The notes below the pieces were generated by a model, which made no database searches, was not told the DNA's origin, and was given only the letters and a program-made list of their open reading frames with translations. DNA of 64,000 nt, from NCBI GenBank assembly GCA_947626095.1, contig CANQQV010000003.1, positions 82,458-146,457 of the forward strand, in the 5' to 3' direction. Position numbers and translations under genes: made by a program. Of this stretch, positions 54,498 through 63,921 are shown piece by piece. This DNA is from an uncultured Bacilli bacterium. GTDB lineage: Bacteria > Bacillota_I > Bacilli_A > RF39 > UBA660. Numbering within the stretch: the first letter of the stretch is position 1; every line of letters begins with the position of its first letter.

Positions 54498-57400
54498 ACA
54501 TCAATATAACATTCATGACCATTTAAGTCATATTTTTCTTTTAATTTATCTTTCTTAACAATATCTAAAGATAAAGTTTCATTCTGAATATATTCTTTAA
54601 ATTTAGTAACACATTCTACTACTTTATCATCACCATCATAATATAGAGTAATACGATCCTCTACATTAAAGTCTTTATTCTTACGTAATTGTTGTACTTT
54701 AGATACCATTTCACGAGCAATACCTTCTAAAATTAAATCTTCAGTTAATGTTGTATCTAAGATAATAAAGTTATTATTTTCCATTCCAACATTAAATCCT
54801 TCTTTTGAAGTAATACGTACTTCAACCATCTCAGAAGTTATTTCCTTTTCCTCGTTACCTAATTCTAATTTAATAGCTTCACCCTTTTGTAACTTATTAA
54901 TACTATCAACATCTAAACTTTCTAGTTTAGTTTGGAATTCTTTGATTAATGGACCAAATACTTTACCAACAACTTTGAAGTTAGGTTTAACTGAGATATT
55001 CATATATTCATTTAAGTCATCAACGAATTTAACTTCTTTAATATTTAATTCTTCAGCAATTAATGGTACTAAGTCAGAAATCAATTCTTTATTCTTACCA
55101 TCTAATAAAGCTTCGGATAATGGTTGACGAACTTTGATCTTAGCTTCTTCACGAACATAACGACCAATTGAAATTAAGTTACGGATTAAGTCCATACGTT
55201 CTTCAACATGTTCATCAATTAATTTCTTATCTACTTTAGGATAATCAGTTAAATGAACAGATTTTTCATTAGTTAAATTACGATATAACTCTTCAGATAA
55301 GAATGGAGTTATTGGGGCAATCAACTTAGCTAAACCAACTAATACTTCATAAGTTGTAATATAAACAGATTTTTTAGAATCATTTAATTTACTACCCCAG
55401 AATCTATTTCTATTTCTTCTAATATACCAGTTAGATAAATCTTCAGAAACAAATGATGCTAAATAGTGAACAGCTTTATTTAAATCATACTCATCAAATG
55501 AAGCTCTAACATCACGTACTAATTTATTATACTTAGATAATAACCATTTATCTATTTCTTCACGTTTCTTATATGGTACATTGCATTCATCCGTATCAAT
55601 ATGATCGATATTAGCATACATTGCGAAGAAACTATAAGTATTTTTTAATGGATTAAAGAATTTAGAATATACTTCTTTTAATCCTTCAATATCAAATTTT
55701 AATGGCGTCCATACTGGTGATACATAAGGTAGATAGAATCTTACTGTATCAGCCCCATATTCTTTAATCGTTGTAAATGGTTCAACAATGTTACCACGAC
55801 TCTTACTCATCTTTTTGCCTTCAGCATCAAGTAATAAATCGTTTACTAAAACATTCTTAAATGGTGAACAACCTTTAACAAATGTTGAAATAACCATTAA
55901 TGTATAGAACCAACCACGTGTTTGATCGATACCTTCACAAATGAAGTCAGCTGGGAATTGACTTTCCCATAATTCTTGATTTTCAAATGGATAATGATAT
56001 TGAGCAAATGGCATTGAACCTGAATCAAACCAGCAGTCTAAAACATCTGGAATACGAGTCATTGGTTTACCACACTTAGGACATTTTAAATGAACATTAT
56101 CAATATATGGCTTATGCAAATCAAAATCTTTACCAATTTTTTCGATTGCCATTTCTTTTAATTCGGCAATTGAACCAACCATATGGGTATTACCACATTC
56201 ACATTTAAAGTATGGAATTGGACTTCCCCAATATCTACTTCTTGAAACATTCCAATCACGAGCATTAGCTAACCAATTAGCAAATCTCTTCTCCCCAACA
56301 TAAGCTGGATACCAATTAACTTTAGCATTAGCTTTAACTAATTTATCAGTCATCTTACTTACTCTAACATAATAACTTGGCATTGAGTAATAGATTAGTG
56401 GAGTATCACAACGCCAGCAATGTGGATATTCGTGTTGAATCTTTTGACGTTTAAATAATTTACCATTTTCTTTTAAGTATTCAACAACTTCTTCATTAAC
56501 ATCATGAACAAATCTACCATCCCATAAACCACCAACATAGCAGCCATCTTTACCTACAGGATTTAAATATGGTAAATCATATTTCTTACCAACATTTGCA
56601 TCATCTTCACCAAAGGCAGGTGCAATATGAACAATACCAGTACCATCTTCCATTGTTACATATGTATCACAAGTAACATAGAAACCTTTTTTATCAACAT
56701 CGAATGAAGGAATTAATTGTTCATATTCCATGTATTCTAAGTCTGTACCTTTATATTCCTTTAAGACTTTAACATCATCACCTAAAATACTACTTACCAA
56801 AGCTTTACCTAATATAAATTTTAAACCTTTAGATTCAACTAAAACATAATCTTCATTTGGATTAACACATAACGCAACGTTAGCAATTAAAGTCCAAGGA
56901 GTAGTTGTCCAAGCAAGGAAGTATACATCTTCATCTTTTTTCTTAAATGGTACAATAACTGTAATAGCTGTATCATTTTGGTAATTTTGGGCAACTTCAT
57001 GAGTTGCTAAACCAGTACCACAATGTGGACAATAAGGTACAACTCTTGTTCCTTCATAGAACATATCTTTTTTCCACATTTCTTTTAAAATCCACCATTC
57101 AGTTTCAATATAATCATTCTTATATGTAAGATATGGATTTTCAACATCAAAGAATTGACCCATTTTTCTTGTTAAATCAGTAAAAGCTCCTTCATTTTCT
57201 CTAACACTTTTACGACATTCTTCGTTGAATTTTTCAACTCCTAATTCTTCAATTTCTTTTTTAGAAGAAATACCTAATTTCTTTTCTACATGATTTTCAA
57301 TTGGTAAACCATGTGTATCCCAACCTATTTTTCTAATTACCTTTTCCCCATTCATTACATGATATTTAGTAACTGTATCCTTTAAGTTTTTAGATACCAT

Positions 57401-57580
57401 ATGATGTAATCCTGGAAAACCATTAGCAAAAGCTGGTCCATCATAGAAAACAAATGTCTTATTATTTTCTCTTAACTTAACTTGAGCATCATGCATCGCA
57501 TTAATACTTTTCCAAGATTTACTAATAGATTCTTCGACCTCACTAACTGGTCTTTTATCTAATTCTTTAAAATTCTTCAT
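54488..57580 (-). CDS. ileS: Isoleucyl-tRNA synthetase, type 2 with GxHH signature
   Basis: Charges tRNA(Ile). At 1030 residues it is the long type 2 (eukaryote-like) form. Motifs: GWDTHGLPIENHVEK, KMSKSRGN, LDCWFDSGSMPFAQYHYP (IleRS specificity region), the CP1 editing domain with TTPWTL, and a C-terminal domain without the zinc cysteines of type 1. The nucleotide-binding signature near residue 55 reads GFPGLHHMV, so the canonical HxGH is replaced by GxHH; this natural variant of IleRS2 is reported to give extreme mupirocin resistance. The start is coupled to the CYTH gene (TAATG), with GGAGGAG upstream. Controlled by the T-box ahead of that gene. Confidence 0.97.
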   Translation of the reverse strand: MKNFKELDKRPVSEVEESISKSWKSINAMHDAQVKLRENNKTFVFYDGPAFANGFPGLHHMVSKNLKDTVTKYHVMNGEKVIRKIGWDTHGLPIENHVEKKLGISSKKEIEELGVEKFNEECRKSVRENEGAFTDLTRKMGQFFDVENPYLTYKNDYIETEWWILKEMWKKDMFYEGTRVVPYCPHCGTGLATHEVAQNYQNDTAITVIVPFKKKDEDVYFLAWTTTPWTLIANVALCVNPNEDYVLVESKGLKFILGKALVSSILGDDVKVLKEYKGTDLEYMEYEQLIPSFDVDKKGFYVTCDTYVTMEDGTGIVHIAPAFGEDDANVGKKYDLPYLNPVGKDGCYVGGLWDGRFVHDVNEEVVEYLKENGKLFKRQKIQHEYPHCWRCDTPLIYYSMPSYYVRVSKMTDKLVKANAKVNWYPAYVGEKRFANWLANARDWNVSRSRYWGSPIPYFKCECGNTHMVGSIAELKEMAIEKIGKDFDLHKPYIDNVHLKCPKCGKPMTRIPDVLDCWFDSGSMPFAQYHYPFENQELWESQFPADFICEGIDQTRGWFYTLMVISTFVKGCSPFKNVLVNDLLLDAEGKKMSKSRGNIVEPFTTIKEYGADTVRFYLPYVSPVWTPLKFDIEGLKEVYSKFFNPLKNTYSFFAMYANIDHIDTDECNVPYKKREEIDKWLLSKYNKLVRDVRASFDEYDLNKAVHYLASFVSEDLSNWYIRRNRNRFWGSKLNDSKKSVYITTYEVLVGLAKLIAPITPFLSEELYRNLTNEKSVHLTDYPKVDKKLIDEHVEERMDLIRNLISIGRYVREEAKIKVRQPLSEALLDGKNKELISDLVPLIAEELNIKEVKFVDDLNEYMNISVKPNFKVVGKVFGPLIKEFQTKLESLDVDSINKLQKGEAIKLELGNEEKEITSEMVEVRITSKEGFNVGMENNNFIILDTTLTEDLILEGIAREMVSKVQQLRKNKDFNVEDRITLYYDGDDKVVECVTKFKEYIQNETLSLDIVKKDKLKEKYDLNGHECYIDVER

Positions 57581-58128
57581 TATTTCTTCTCCTCCATTTC
57601 AAAATTTAAATCAGTTAAATTATCTCCATCATAACCATAATGTGTATATATACTTGAAACATCTAATGTTACAATTTCATCTTTACTAATTCCCAATTTA
57701 TTTAAGCAATCATAAACTTCCTTTTCATTCTTTCCTTCTATTTCCATATATTCGGGGATTAATGGCCATCTATCTAAATCTACTTCAACACCATCTAAAA
57801 TATACTGCGTACGTCTATTTTGTTGAAAACCACGATTATGATAACCTAATACTTCTAATAATTCATTAGCTTTTTCAAAGTCATCAACTTCTATTTCTAA
57901 CTCTTTGGTTCCATCAATCGTTTTAGCCTCTAAATCTTTTATGGTAATTGTTGATTTAACCCCATTCGTTCTTAATCTTATCCATTTATTAGGATTTACT
58001 GGTTTAACATCATAAACATATCTTTGTTGTAAACTAGAAAACTTAAAAGTAGCACCTAGCCTTTCTAATTTCTTAACCATTTCATCATGATTAATTTCTA
58101 ACACTCTTACTTCATACTCTGTATTCAA
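57580..58128 (-). CDS. CYTH-domain protein (class IV adenylate cyclase/thiamine triphosphatase family)
   Basis: 182-residue protein of the CYTH fold. The N-terminal ExExK-like motif reads EYEVR (residues 4-8, Lys replaced by Arg); strands with WIRLRTNG, TITIKDL, KELEIEV, RTQYILDGVEVDLDRWP and EYMEIEG supply the tunnel of charged residues that bind triphosphate and metal. The substrate could be ATP, inorganic triphosphate or thiamine triphosphate. The start is TTG 58128, five bases after GGAGGGG. Unusually it is the first gene of the T-box-controlled ileS operon. Confidence 0.9.
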   Translation of the reverse strand: MNTEYEVRVLEINHDEMVKKLERLGATFKFSSLQQRYVYDVKPVNPNKWIRLRTNGVKSTITIKDLEAKTIDGTKELEIEVDDFEKANELLEVLGYHNRGFQQNRRTQYILDGVEVDLDRWPLIPEYMEIEGKNEKEVYDCLNKLGISKDEIVTLDVSSIYTHYGYDGDNLTDLNFEMEEKK

Positions 58129-58142
58129 TTTATCCCCTCCAT

Positions 58143-58366
58143 TAAAAAAAGTTCATATCTAAGGACGAGAAATACCCGTGGTACCACCTTAGTTTATGAA
58201 CTTATCATACACTCAAACTCTTAACGCGAGAAACGTTTACTTCTACTATTTTCAAAGTAACACATTAGAAGTGATTTACAATATTCTTTCATTTATTACT
58301 ATCTCACCATCCAAGTAACTCTCTTGTAACTACTTAAATATTGCCGTCTTCATCAATTGCTTTACT
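58143..58366 (-). promoter_or_regulatory. T-box riboswitch (isoleucine) controlling the CYTH-ileS operon
   Basis: The T-box sequence GGTGGTACCACGGG and following TCGTCC are clear (minus strand, about 58163-58192). A competing terminator pairs CTAAGG and TTCATA with CCTTAG and ATGAA, followed by seven T (58143-58200). In Stem I, the bases ATC at 58273-58275 followed by A and the closing CTTC (pairing with GAAG at about 58345) fit the specifier codon for isoleucine. Uncharged tRNA(Ile) should favour readthrough. Confidence 0.93.
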
Positions 58367-58372
58367 TGCAAT

Positions 58373-58402
58373 AGTATACAACAAGTATTTTAAAAATGTC
58401 AA
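58373..58402 (-). promoter_or_regulatory. Sigma-A promoter of the T-box leader
   Basis: Minus strand TTGACA (58397-58402) and TATACT (58373-58378), 18 bases apart. Confidence 0.7.
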
Positions 58403-58426
58403 TTTAAATATTAAATATGATATAAT
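58397..58426 (+). promoter_or_regulatory. Promoter of the phosphohexomutase gene, overlapping the opposite promoter
   Basis: TATAAT at 58421-58426 with a weak -35 (TGTCAA, 58397-58402, spacer 18) that coincides with the -35 of the divergent T-box promoter; AGGAGATG follows before the ATG. Confidence 0.5.
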
Positions 58427-58453
58427 TATAAAAGAATAAAAGGAGATGAAAAG

Positions 58454-59821
58454 ATGGATAGAAATATCTTTCGTGAATATGATATAAGAGGAGTTTATCC
58501 TACTCAAGTAAATGAAGAAGTAGCTTATACTGTTGGTCGTAGTTATGGTTCATATATTCAAGAAAAATTAAAAAGAAATATTTGTGGCGTTGGAAGAGAT
58601 AATCGTTTATCTAGTCCCCAACTTGCTAAAGAATTAATTAGAGGTATTACAGAATCTGGTTGTAACGTTATCGACTTTGGTCTAGTAACAACTCCAATGT
58701 ACTACTATGCTTGTTTAAAAGCTAACGTTATTATTGGCGTTATGGTTACAGCTAGTCACAATCCTAAAGATGATAATGGCTTTAAATTTAGCTTTGATCA
58801 TTTAGGTAATGCTCGTGGTGAACAAGTATATGACTTTAGAGATTATACCCTAGCCGGTAAATTCTTATCTGGTAATGGTAAAATAACTACTTTTGAACCT
58901 CGCGACTACTATTTCAGTTACATAAAAGAAAATATTGAAATGGGCGAAAGAAAAATTAAAGTTGTCTTAGATTGTGGTAATGGAACTACTTCATTATTTG
59001 CTAAAGACCTCTTTAGTATGTTCCATAACCTAGATATAACGATGATATGTGATATAAGCGATGCTACTTTCCCTAATCATCACCCCGATCCATCCGTACC
59101 TGAAAATAATAAAATGTTAATTGACAAAGTCTTAGAAATTGGTGCTGATATTGGTATTGGTTTTGATGGTGATGGTGATCGTGTTGGTTTCGTTGCCGAA
59201 ACTGGTGAATTTATTCAAGCTGATAAAGCTATGATAGCTTATATTAGAAGTATTAACGATAAAGTAAGTAATAAATCATACTTATACGATGTTAAATGTG
59301 GTAAAGCATTAGAAGATGAAATTATTAGATTAGGAGGAACTCCTGTTTGCTTTAGAACTGGTAATTCCTATACTAGAGCCGAAGTTAATAAACAAAACTA
59401 TCCATTTGGTGGTGAATACTCTGGTCATATGTACTTTAAAGATCGCTGGCCTTGTATTGACTCTGGTTTCTACAATGGCTTACGTATGTTAGAAATATTA
59501 AGTCATACCGATCAAAAATTTACTGATTTATTCGCCGGTATTAATACTTACTATAATACTCCCGAAGTTAGAGTCCCTGTAAACGATGATATTAAATTTA
59601 AAGTTGTTGAAAAAGTCATTGAATATGCTAAAAACAAACAATATAAATATATTGATGTTGATGGTATTAGAGTTCAATTTCCTGATGGTTGGGCTTTAGT
59701 AAGAGCCAGTAACACTGGACCTAATCTAACCTTAAGATTTGAAGCTAGTACTACTGAAAGATTAGAAGAAATAAAAAAAGAATTTGAAGACATTGTTAAT
59801 AATGCTATTAATACATTATAA
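58454..59821 (+). CDS. Phosphomannomutase/phosphoglucomutase
   Basis: Interconverts hexose 6- and 1-phosphates for wall and capsule precursor synthesis. Family landmarks: REYDIRGVYP start, TASHNPKDDNGFK with the phosphoserine S98, the metal loop DGDGDRVGF (about 237-245), sugar loop GGEYSGHMYF and phosphate-binding RASNTGPNLTLRFE near the end. 455 residues, AlgC/ManB-type. Has its own promoter and terminator. Distinction between mannose and glucose substrates is not possible from sequence. Confidence 0.95.
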   Translation: MDRNIFREYDIRGVYPTQVNEEVAYTVGRSYGSYIQEKLKRNICGVGRDNRLSSPQLAKELIRGITESGCNVIDFGLVTTPMYYYACLKANVIIGVMVTASHNPKDDNGFKFSFDHLGNARGEQVYDFRDYTLAGKFLSGNGKITTFEPRDYYFSYIKENIEMGERKIKVVLDCGNGTTSLFAKDLFSMFHNLDITMICDISDATFPNHHPDPSVPENNKMLIDKVLEIGADIGIGFDGDGDRVGFVAETGEFIQADKAMIAYIRSINDKVSNKSYLYDVKCGKALEDEIIRLGGTPVCFRTGNSYTRAEVNKQNYPFGGEYSGHMYFKDRWPCIDSGFYNGLRMLEILSHTDQKFTDLFAGINTYYNTPEVRVPVNDDIKFKVVEKVIEYAKNKQYKYIDVDGIRVQFPDGWALVRASNTGPNLTLRFEASTTERLEEIKKEFEDIVNNAINTL

Positions 59822-59848
59822 AAAGGTACTTTATCAGTACCTTTTTTA
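59818..59848. terminator. Bidirectional terminator between phosphohexomutase and GH25 genes
   Basis: AAAAAGGTACT / AGTACCTTTTT 11-bp stem, loop of five, T-run on the plus side; also five T on the minus side. Confidence 0.85.
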
Positions 59849-61084
59849 ATTATACATAATATTAATATCAACGTCTCCGTTAATACCATCTATCTTACCA
59901 TTACTACATAATTGCCAATACTTATAATCTCCTTCATATGAAGTTTGTTTCGTATAATGAGCAAGCCATACTGGATAACCTGTATCATACCATGCTTTTT
60001 CTAAATAAGTTTTGCTACTATATAACATTCCTTGATATCCAGCATCTTCAATAGTATCTAAAAAAGCTTTAGCTCCTTGTGTTAAACTATAAAAACTTTG
60101 ATGAAACTCATTATAAAAAGACCAACTCTCCCAATCATATGCAATTGGTAAATCAACCTTATATCCTTTTATTTGTTCTAAAACCCAATTAGCATCTTCA
60201 ACCGCTTTTTCTTTACTATTAGCATAAGAATAATAATATAAACCAACTGGTATACCTACTTCATTAAATCCCTTAATATTATTTATAAATTGTTTATCAA
60301 CAAAATACTCACCATCAATACCTCTAGCACTACCAACACGAATTATAACAAATTCTACTCCAGCATTTTTTACTTTCGCAAAATCAATATCACCTTGCCA
60401 TGATGAAACATCAATCCCAATCATCGTGTTATCAGTCTTATAATCTTTTAGAACATCAGCAAAATTAGTATGAACTGTTGGTTCACTACTACTAGATGGT
60501 TTACTTGTAACTGGTTTTTTAACATTTAAAGTAAACTCTTTAGTTGTTACATTATTAGAAGCATCAGTTGCTTTAAACGTTAATTTATAACTACCAACTT
60601 TTTTAGTGTCATAATCACCTATTATTTCACACTTAGGATTATCATCTATATTATCAGCACACGTAATATCTTCTAATAAACTACCATCATAATTAGTATT
60701 TACACTATACGTACTATTAAGCCATATAACCGGTGCAACATCATCAATTACTTTTATTTTAAATGTATAAGGTACTTTTATATCTTCTTCATTAACATAT
60801 TCAAAAGCTACTTCCTTATCTCCAATAACTGATGTATTAATCTCATAATCATCAATTATTTCCCCATTAATATCCGTAATAAAATCCGAAACTTTTACTG
60901 AAGATAAAAAAGGTACTTCTAATTCATCTTTTAAAGTAACTTTAATTGTTGCTTTTTTAATCTGTTCTAATTTTTCTTCCTCTTCATGACTTTTTTTATA
61001 AGCTGGAATAATTATTGTACATATCAAAATAATACATATTATAGTGCATAAAACACCTATTGAAATTAAAATTTTTTTATTCAT
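59846..61084 (-). CDS. Membrane-anchored GH25 lysozyme with DUF5011/Ig-like domains
   Basis: Hydrolyses the glycan strands of peptidoglycan. One membrane helix (about residues 5-27), one or two Ig-like DUF5011 domains (about 50-190; IDDVAPVIWLN and DNIDDNPKCEI... phrases, one disulfide), a Ser-rich linker and the GH25 domain (about 215-412). Catalytic residues: D225 in GIDVSSWQG and D317/E319 in AYDWES, on the expected barrel strands. No sorting signal; stays tethered. It is next to a DUF3592 gene (15 bases). Confidence 0.9.
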   Translation of the reverse strand: MNKKILISIGVLCTIICIILICTIIIPAYKKSHEEEEKLEQIKKATIKVTLKDELEVPFLSSVKVSDFITDINGEIIDDYEINTSVIGDKEVAFEYVNEEDIKVPYTFKIKVIDDVAPVIWLNSTYSVNTNYDGSLLEDITCADNIDDNPKCEIIGDYDTKKVGSYKLTFKATDASNNVTTKEFTLNVKKPVTSKPSSSSEPTVHTNFADVLKDYKTDNTMIGIDVSSWQGDIDFAKVKNAGVEFVIIRVGSARGIDGEYFVDKQFINNIKGFNEVGIPVGLYYYSYANSKEKAVEDANWVLEQIKGYKVDLPIAYDWESWSFYNEFHQSFYSLTQGAKAFLDTIEDAGYQGMLYSSKTYLEKAWYDTGYPVWLAHYTKQTSYEGDYKYWQLCSNGKIDGINGDVDINIMYN

Positions 61085-61099
61085 TATTTCACATCCGTA

Positions 61100-61837
61100 C
61101 TATTTTTTTTCCTTCATTGTAAAATTCATTGGGTCAACCAATTTAATTTTTGGTACTATTGAATCCAAATCGACATAATAATTACCAGAATTATTCTTAT
61201 CAATTAAAACAACTACCCCTTTTGCATTATATTTATTAACTACACTACTTAAATCAACATAATAATCTTCACTTTCAAAAACATATTCTTGATTATTAGC
61301 TGGATTTAAATATTTACATCTTAATTTATAAGGTTTCATCCCTTTAGCTTTTTTACCATTATTATTCACAAAAATATCCGTTATCATTGCATTTACATAT
61401 ATGCCCTTTTTATATAAGTTATTAATACGTATATTTCTTTTTAAATCACTAACAAACTTAGGTAAACCAATTAATAAACTAAATATTCCCAATAAAACAA
61501 AAGCCGCAATTAATATTTCATGATTATTACTTATTAATTTATTAGGATTATTAATATCATACTTTATTTTTGTCTGATCTTTAACAGATAATTTACTATT
61601 TATAGGTAATTTAATTTTTTGTTCATAATTTTTATCTTCTACTTTATATCTTACAATGGCTTTATTACCACCATCATCATAATCAATTGAAACAATCATC
61701 GCACTTACATTAACTGCTTTTTGTTCTAAAGCATAATCATATATTGCTAAAGAAACACAAGAAAATAGCAATATAATTCCTAGGAAAGTAAATACAATAT
61801 TTTTTATTCTTTTCATTTTAGTAACATTATCTTTCAT
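61100..61837 (-). CDS. DUF3592-like membrane protein
   Basis: 245 residues with two membrane helices (about 14-30 and 106-124). The outer loop between them holds the DUF3592 style VNVSAMIVSIDYDDGGNKA and YDINNPNKL phrases; a second similar domain follows after the second helix (VNAMITDIFVNNNGKK). Function unknown. Co-oriented and 15 bases upstream of the lysozyme gene, so probably in its operon. Confidence 0.75.
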   Translation of the reverse strand: MKDNVTKMKRIKNIVFTFLGIILLFSCVSLAIYDYALEQKAVNVSAMIVSIDYDDGGNKAIVRYKVEDKNYEQKIKLPINSKLSVKDQTKIKYDINNPNKLISNNHEILIAAFVLLGIFSLLIGLPKFVSDLKRNIRINNLYKKGIYVNAMITDIFVNNNGKKAKGMKPYKLRCKYLNPANNQEYVFESEDYYVDLSSVVNKYNAKGVVVLIDKNNSGNYYVDLDSIVPKIKLVDPMNFTMKEKK

Positions 61838-61899
61838 ATCATCTATTCCTTTTTTATTCTTCTCTTTTAATTATAATATCTAGTGTTTCTAATGTAAAG

Positions 61900-63306
61900 T
61901 TAGTTATTTATTTCTCCATCTAAACTAAAACTTTTAGCATCCGTAATACATACATCCACTATTTTACCAATCTTATCTTGACCATTACTTACATTAACTA
62001 ACTTCATTGTATCCGTATAACCAAATACTTTATTTTTATCTTTTTCACTAATTCCCTCAATTAATACTGGTACTACTTTTCCTACATATTTCTGATTAGC
62101 AGCTAAACTATATGAATTGACTAATTCATTTAATTTCTGTAGTCTTTCTTCCTTAGTATGCATCTCAATCTTATCTTCCATACGTGCTGCTGGTGTCCCC
62201 TCACGTGGGCTAAAAATAAAAGTAAATGCACTATCAAACTTACAAGTATTTACGACATCTAATGTTTCAGCAAAATCTTCATCTGTTTCATTAGGAAATC
62301 CAACAATAATATCAGTAGTTACTGCTACATTAGGAATAGTACTCTTTATTTTATTAAATAACTTTAAATATTCTTCTTTCGTATAACGACGACCCATTAA
62401 TTTTAAAATACGTGATGAACCAGATTGTAATGGCAGATGAATATAAGGCATTATATTTGGGTATTTAGCGATTACTTCAATCATTTCATCTGTAAAATCC
62501 CAAGGATGTGATGTAACAAATCTAATACGTGGTATTTTAGTTTCTGCCACTGCTTTAAGTAATTCAGCAAAACTCAATTCATCAGTAAGATCTTTACCAT
62601 ACGCATTAACATTTTGACCAAGTAAAGTAACTTCTTGATAACCATCTTTAACTAAGTTTTCTACTTCACTAATTATCTCTTTACTTTTACGACTTCTTTG
62701 TTTACCTCTTGTATAAGGAACTATACAATAAGTGCAAAACTTATCACATCCATACTGAATATTAACCCATGCTTTTATATTAGAATCTCTTTTATAAGCT
62801 ATATTTTCATATACTTCCCCTTCACATGAGTATACACTAATATCTTGTTTACTTGTTCTATTTAATATTAAATCTTGTAACTCATGAATATTATGAGTAC
62901 CAAAAACAATATCTACATAAGGATGCTTTTCCATTAATTCTTTAACGACATTTTCCTCTTGTGCCATACAACCACATATTCCAATAATTAAATCTTTATT
63001 ATCTTTTTTAGCATGCTTACAACGACCTAAAAAGCCATATAACTTATCGTGCGCATTCTCTCTAATAGCACAAGTATTTAATATTACAATATCAGCATCT
63101 TCTAACTTTTCTGTAGGTCTAAAACCTAATGACTCTAAACGAGCTGCTATTTCTTCCCCATCATGAACATTCATTTGACAACCATAAGTCCTTAAAAAAT
63201 ATTTTTGTCCTTTAAAAGTATTTTGATCATAATGTTCATCTAAATATATATGCTCTACTTCTTTACTCGTTCTTTTTCTTGCTTCAGTTAGATTTGGTAA
63301 TTTCAT
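61900..63306 (-). CDS. miaB: tRNA-2-methylthio-N6-dimethylallyladenosine synthase
   Basis: Radical-SAM methylthiotransferase that adds a methylthio group to i6A37 of tRNA. Visible: N-terminal MTTase domain TYGCQMNVHDGE with cysteines at CQMN, CAIRENA and CGCMAQ; radical-SAM motif CDKFCTYCIVPYTRG; C-terminal TRAM domain. ATG 63306 is used after GAAGTGA; a GTG at 63315 is open but lies within that site. 468 residues is usual. The host therefore also needs a MiaA, not in the window. Confidence 0.95.
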   Translation of the reverse strand: MKLPNLTEARKRTSKEVEHIYLDEHYDQNTFKGQKYFLRTYGCQMNVHDGEEIAARLESLGFRPTEKLEDADIVILNTCAIRENAHDKLYGFLGRCKHAKKDNKDLIIGICGCMAQEENVVKELMEKHPYVDIVFGTHNIHELQDLILNRTSKQDISVYSCEGEVYENIAYKRDSNIKAWVNIQYGCDKFCTYCIVPYTRGKQRSRKSKEIISEVENLVKDGYQEVTLLGQNVNAYGKDLTDELSFAELLKAVAETKIPRIRFVTSHPWDFTDEMIEVIAKYPNIMPYIHLPLQSGSSRILKLMGRRYTKEEYLKLFNKIKSTIPNVAVTTDIIVGFPNETDEDFAETLDVVNTCKFDSAFTFIFSPREGTPAARMEDKIEMHTKEERLQKLNELVNSYSLAANQKYVGKVVPVLIEGISEKDKNKVFGYTDTMKLVNVSNGQDKIGKIVDVCITDAKSFSLDGEINN

Positions 63307-63347
63307 ATAAATCACTTCCAGTAGTTAATTATAACAAATTATAGAAC

Positions 63348-63372
63348 TAAAAAAAAGGTTTAATAACCTTTT
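63348..63372 (-). terminator. Intrinsic terminator overlapping the end of the dCMP deaminase gene
   Basis: AAAAGGTT / AACCTTTT stem with T-run on the minus strand. Confidence 0.75.
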
Positions 63373-63848
63373 ATTCCTTCTAATGATTCATCATTTTCTA
63401 TATATTCTTCAACCATAATATGACGATATTTATCTTTCGTATCTCTTATATATAAATCCTTTAATCCTGAATTAATAATCATTCTTTTACATAAAGCACA
63501 AGGATTAGAATTTTCTACATAAGCCCCATCACTATAGTTTTTACCTACCAAAAATAAAGTACCACCTAACATTTTATTACGTTCAGCACTAATAATTGCA
63601 TTTTGCTCCGCATGAACACTACGACACATTTCGTATCTTTCACCACGTGGGATCTGTAATTTTTCACGCATACAATATTTTAAATCACAACAATTCTTAC
63701 GACCTCTTGGCGCCCCAACATATCCAGTTGATATTATTTCATCATTCTTAACAATAACTGCGCCAAAATTTCTTCTTAAACAAGTTCCTCTTTCAATTAC
63801 TGTTTCGGCTATATCTAAATAATAATTAATTTTATCTCTTCTTTTCAT
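63360..63848 (-). CDS. Deoxycytidylate deaminase (ComEB-like)
   Basis: Deaminates dCMP to dUMP for dTMP synthesis. Zinc motif HAEQNAI with the catalytic Glu, and PCALCKRMIINSGL with the two Cys ligands; the CLRRNFGAVIVKNDEIISTGYVGAPRG start is typical. 162 residues. Contains an additional CCDLKYCMRE stretch that may bind a second zinc. Contrast with the zinc-less deaminase relic at 29.8 kb. Confidence 0.92.
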   Translation of the reverse strand: MKRRDKINYYLDIAETVIERGTCLRRNFGAVIVKNDEIISTGYVGAPRGRKNCCDLKYCMREKLQIPRGERYEMCRSVHAEQNAIISAERNKMLGGTLFLVGKNYSDGAYVENSNPCALCKRMIINSGLKDLYIRDTKDKYRHIMVEEYIENDESLEGIKGY

Positions 63849-63892
63849 ATCTTACTTCACCCTACCTAAAACAATTATAACAATTATGTCAC

Positions 63893-63921
63893 AAGAAAAA
63901 AAGTAGATTTCTCTACTTTTT
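63893..63921 (-). terminator. Intrinsic terminator for an upstream minus-strand gene outside the window
   Basis: AAAAAGTAGA / TCTACTTTTT, ten pairs, loop of four, T-run on the minus strand. The 79 remaining bases hold a second hairpin (63935-63967) but no gene. Confidence 0.75.
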
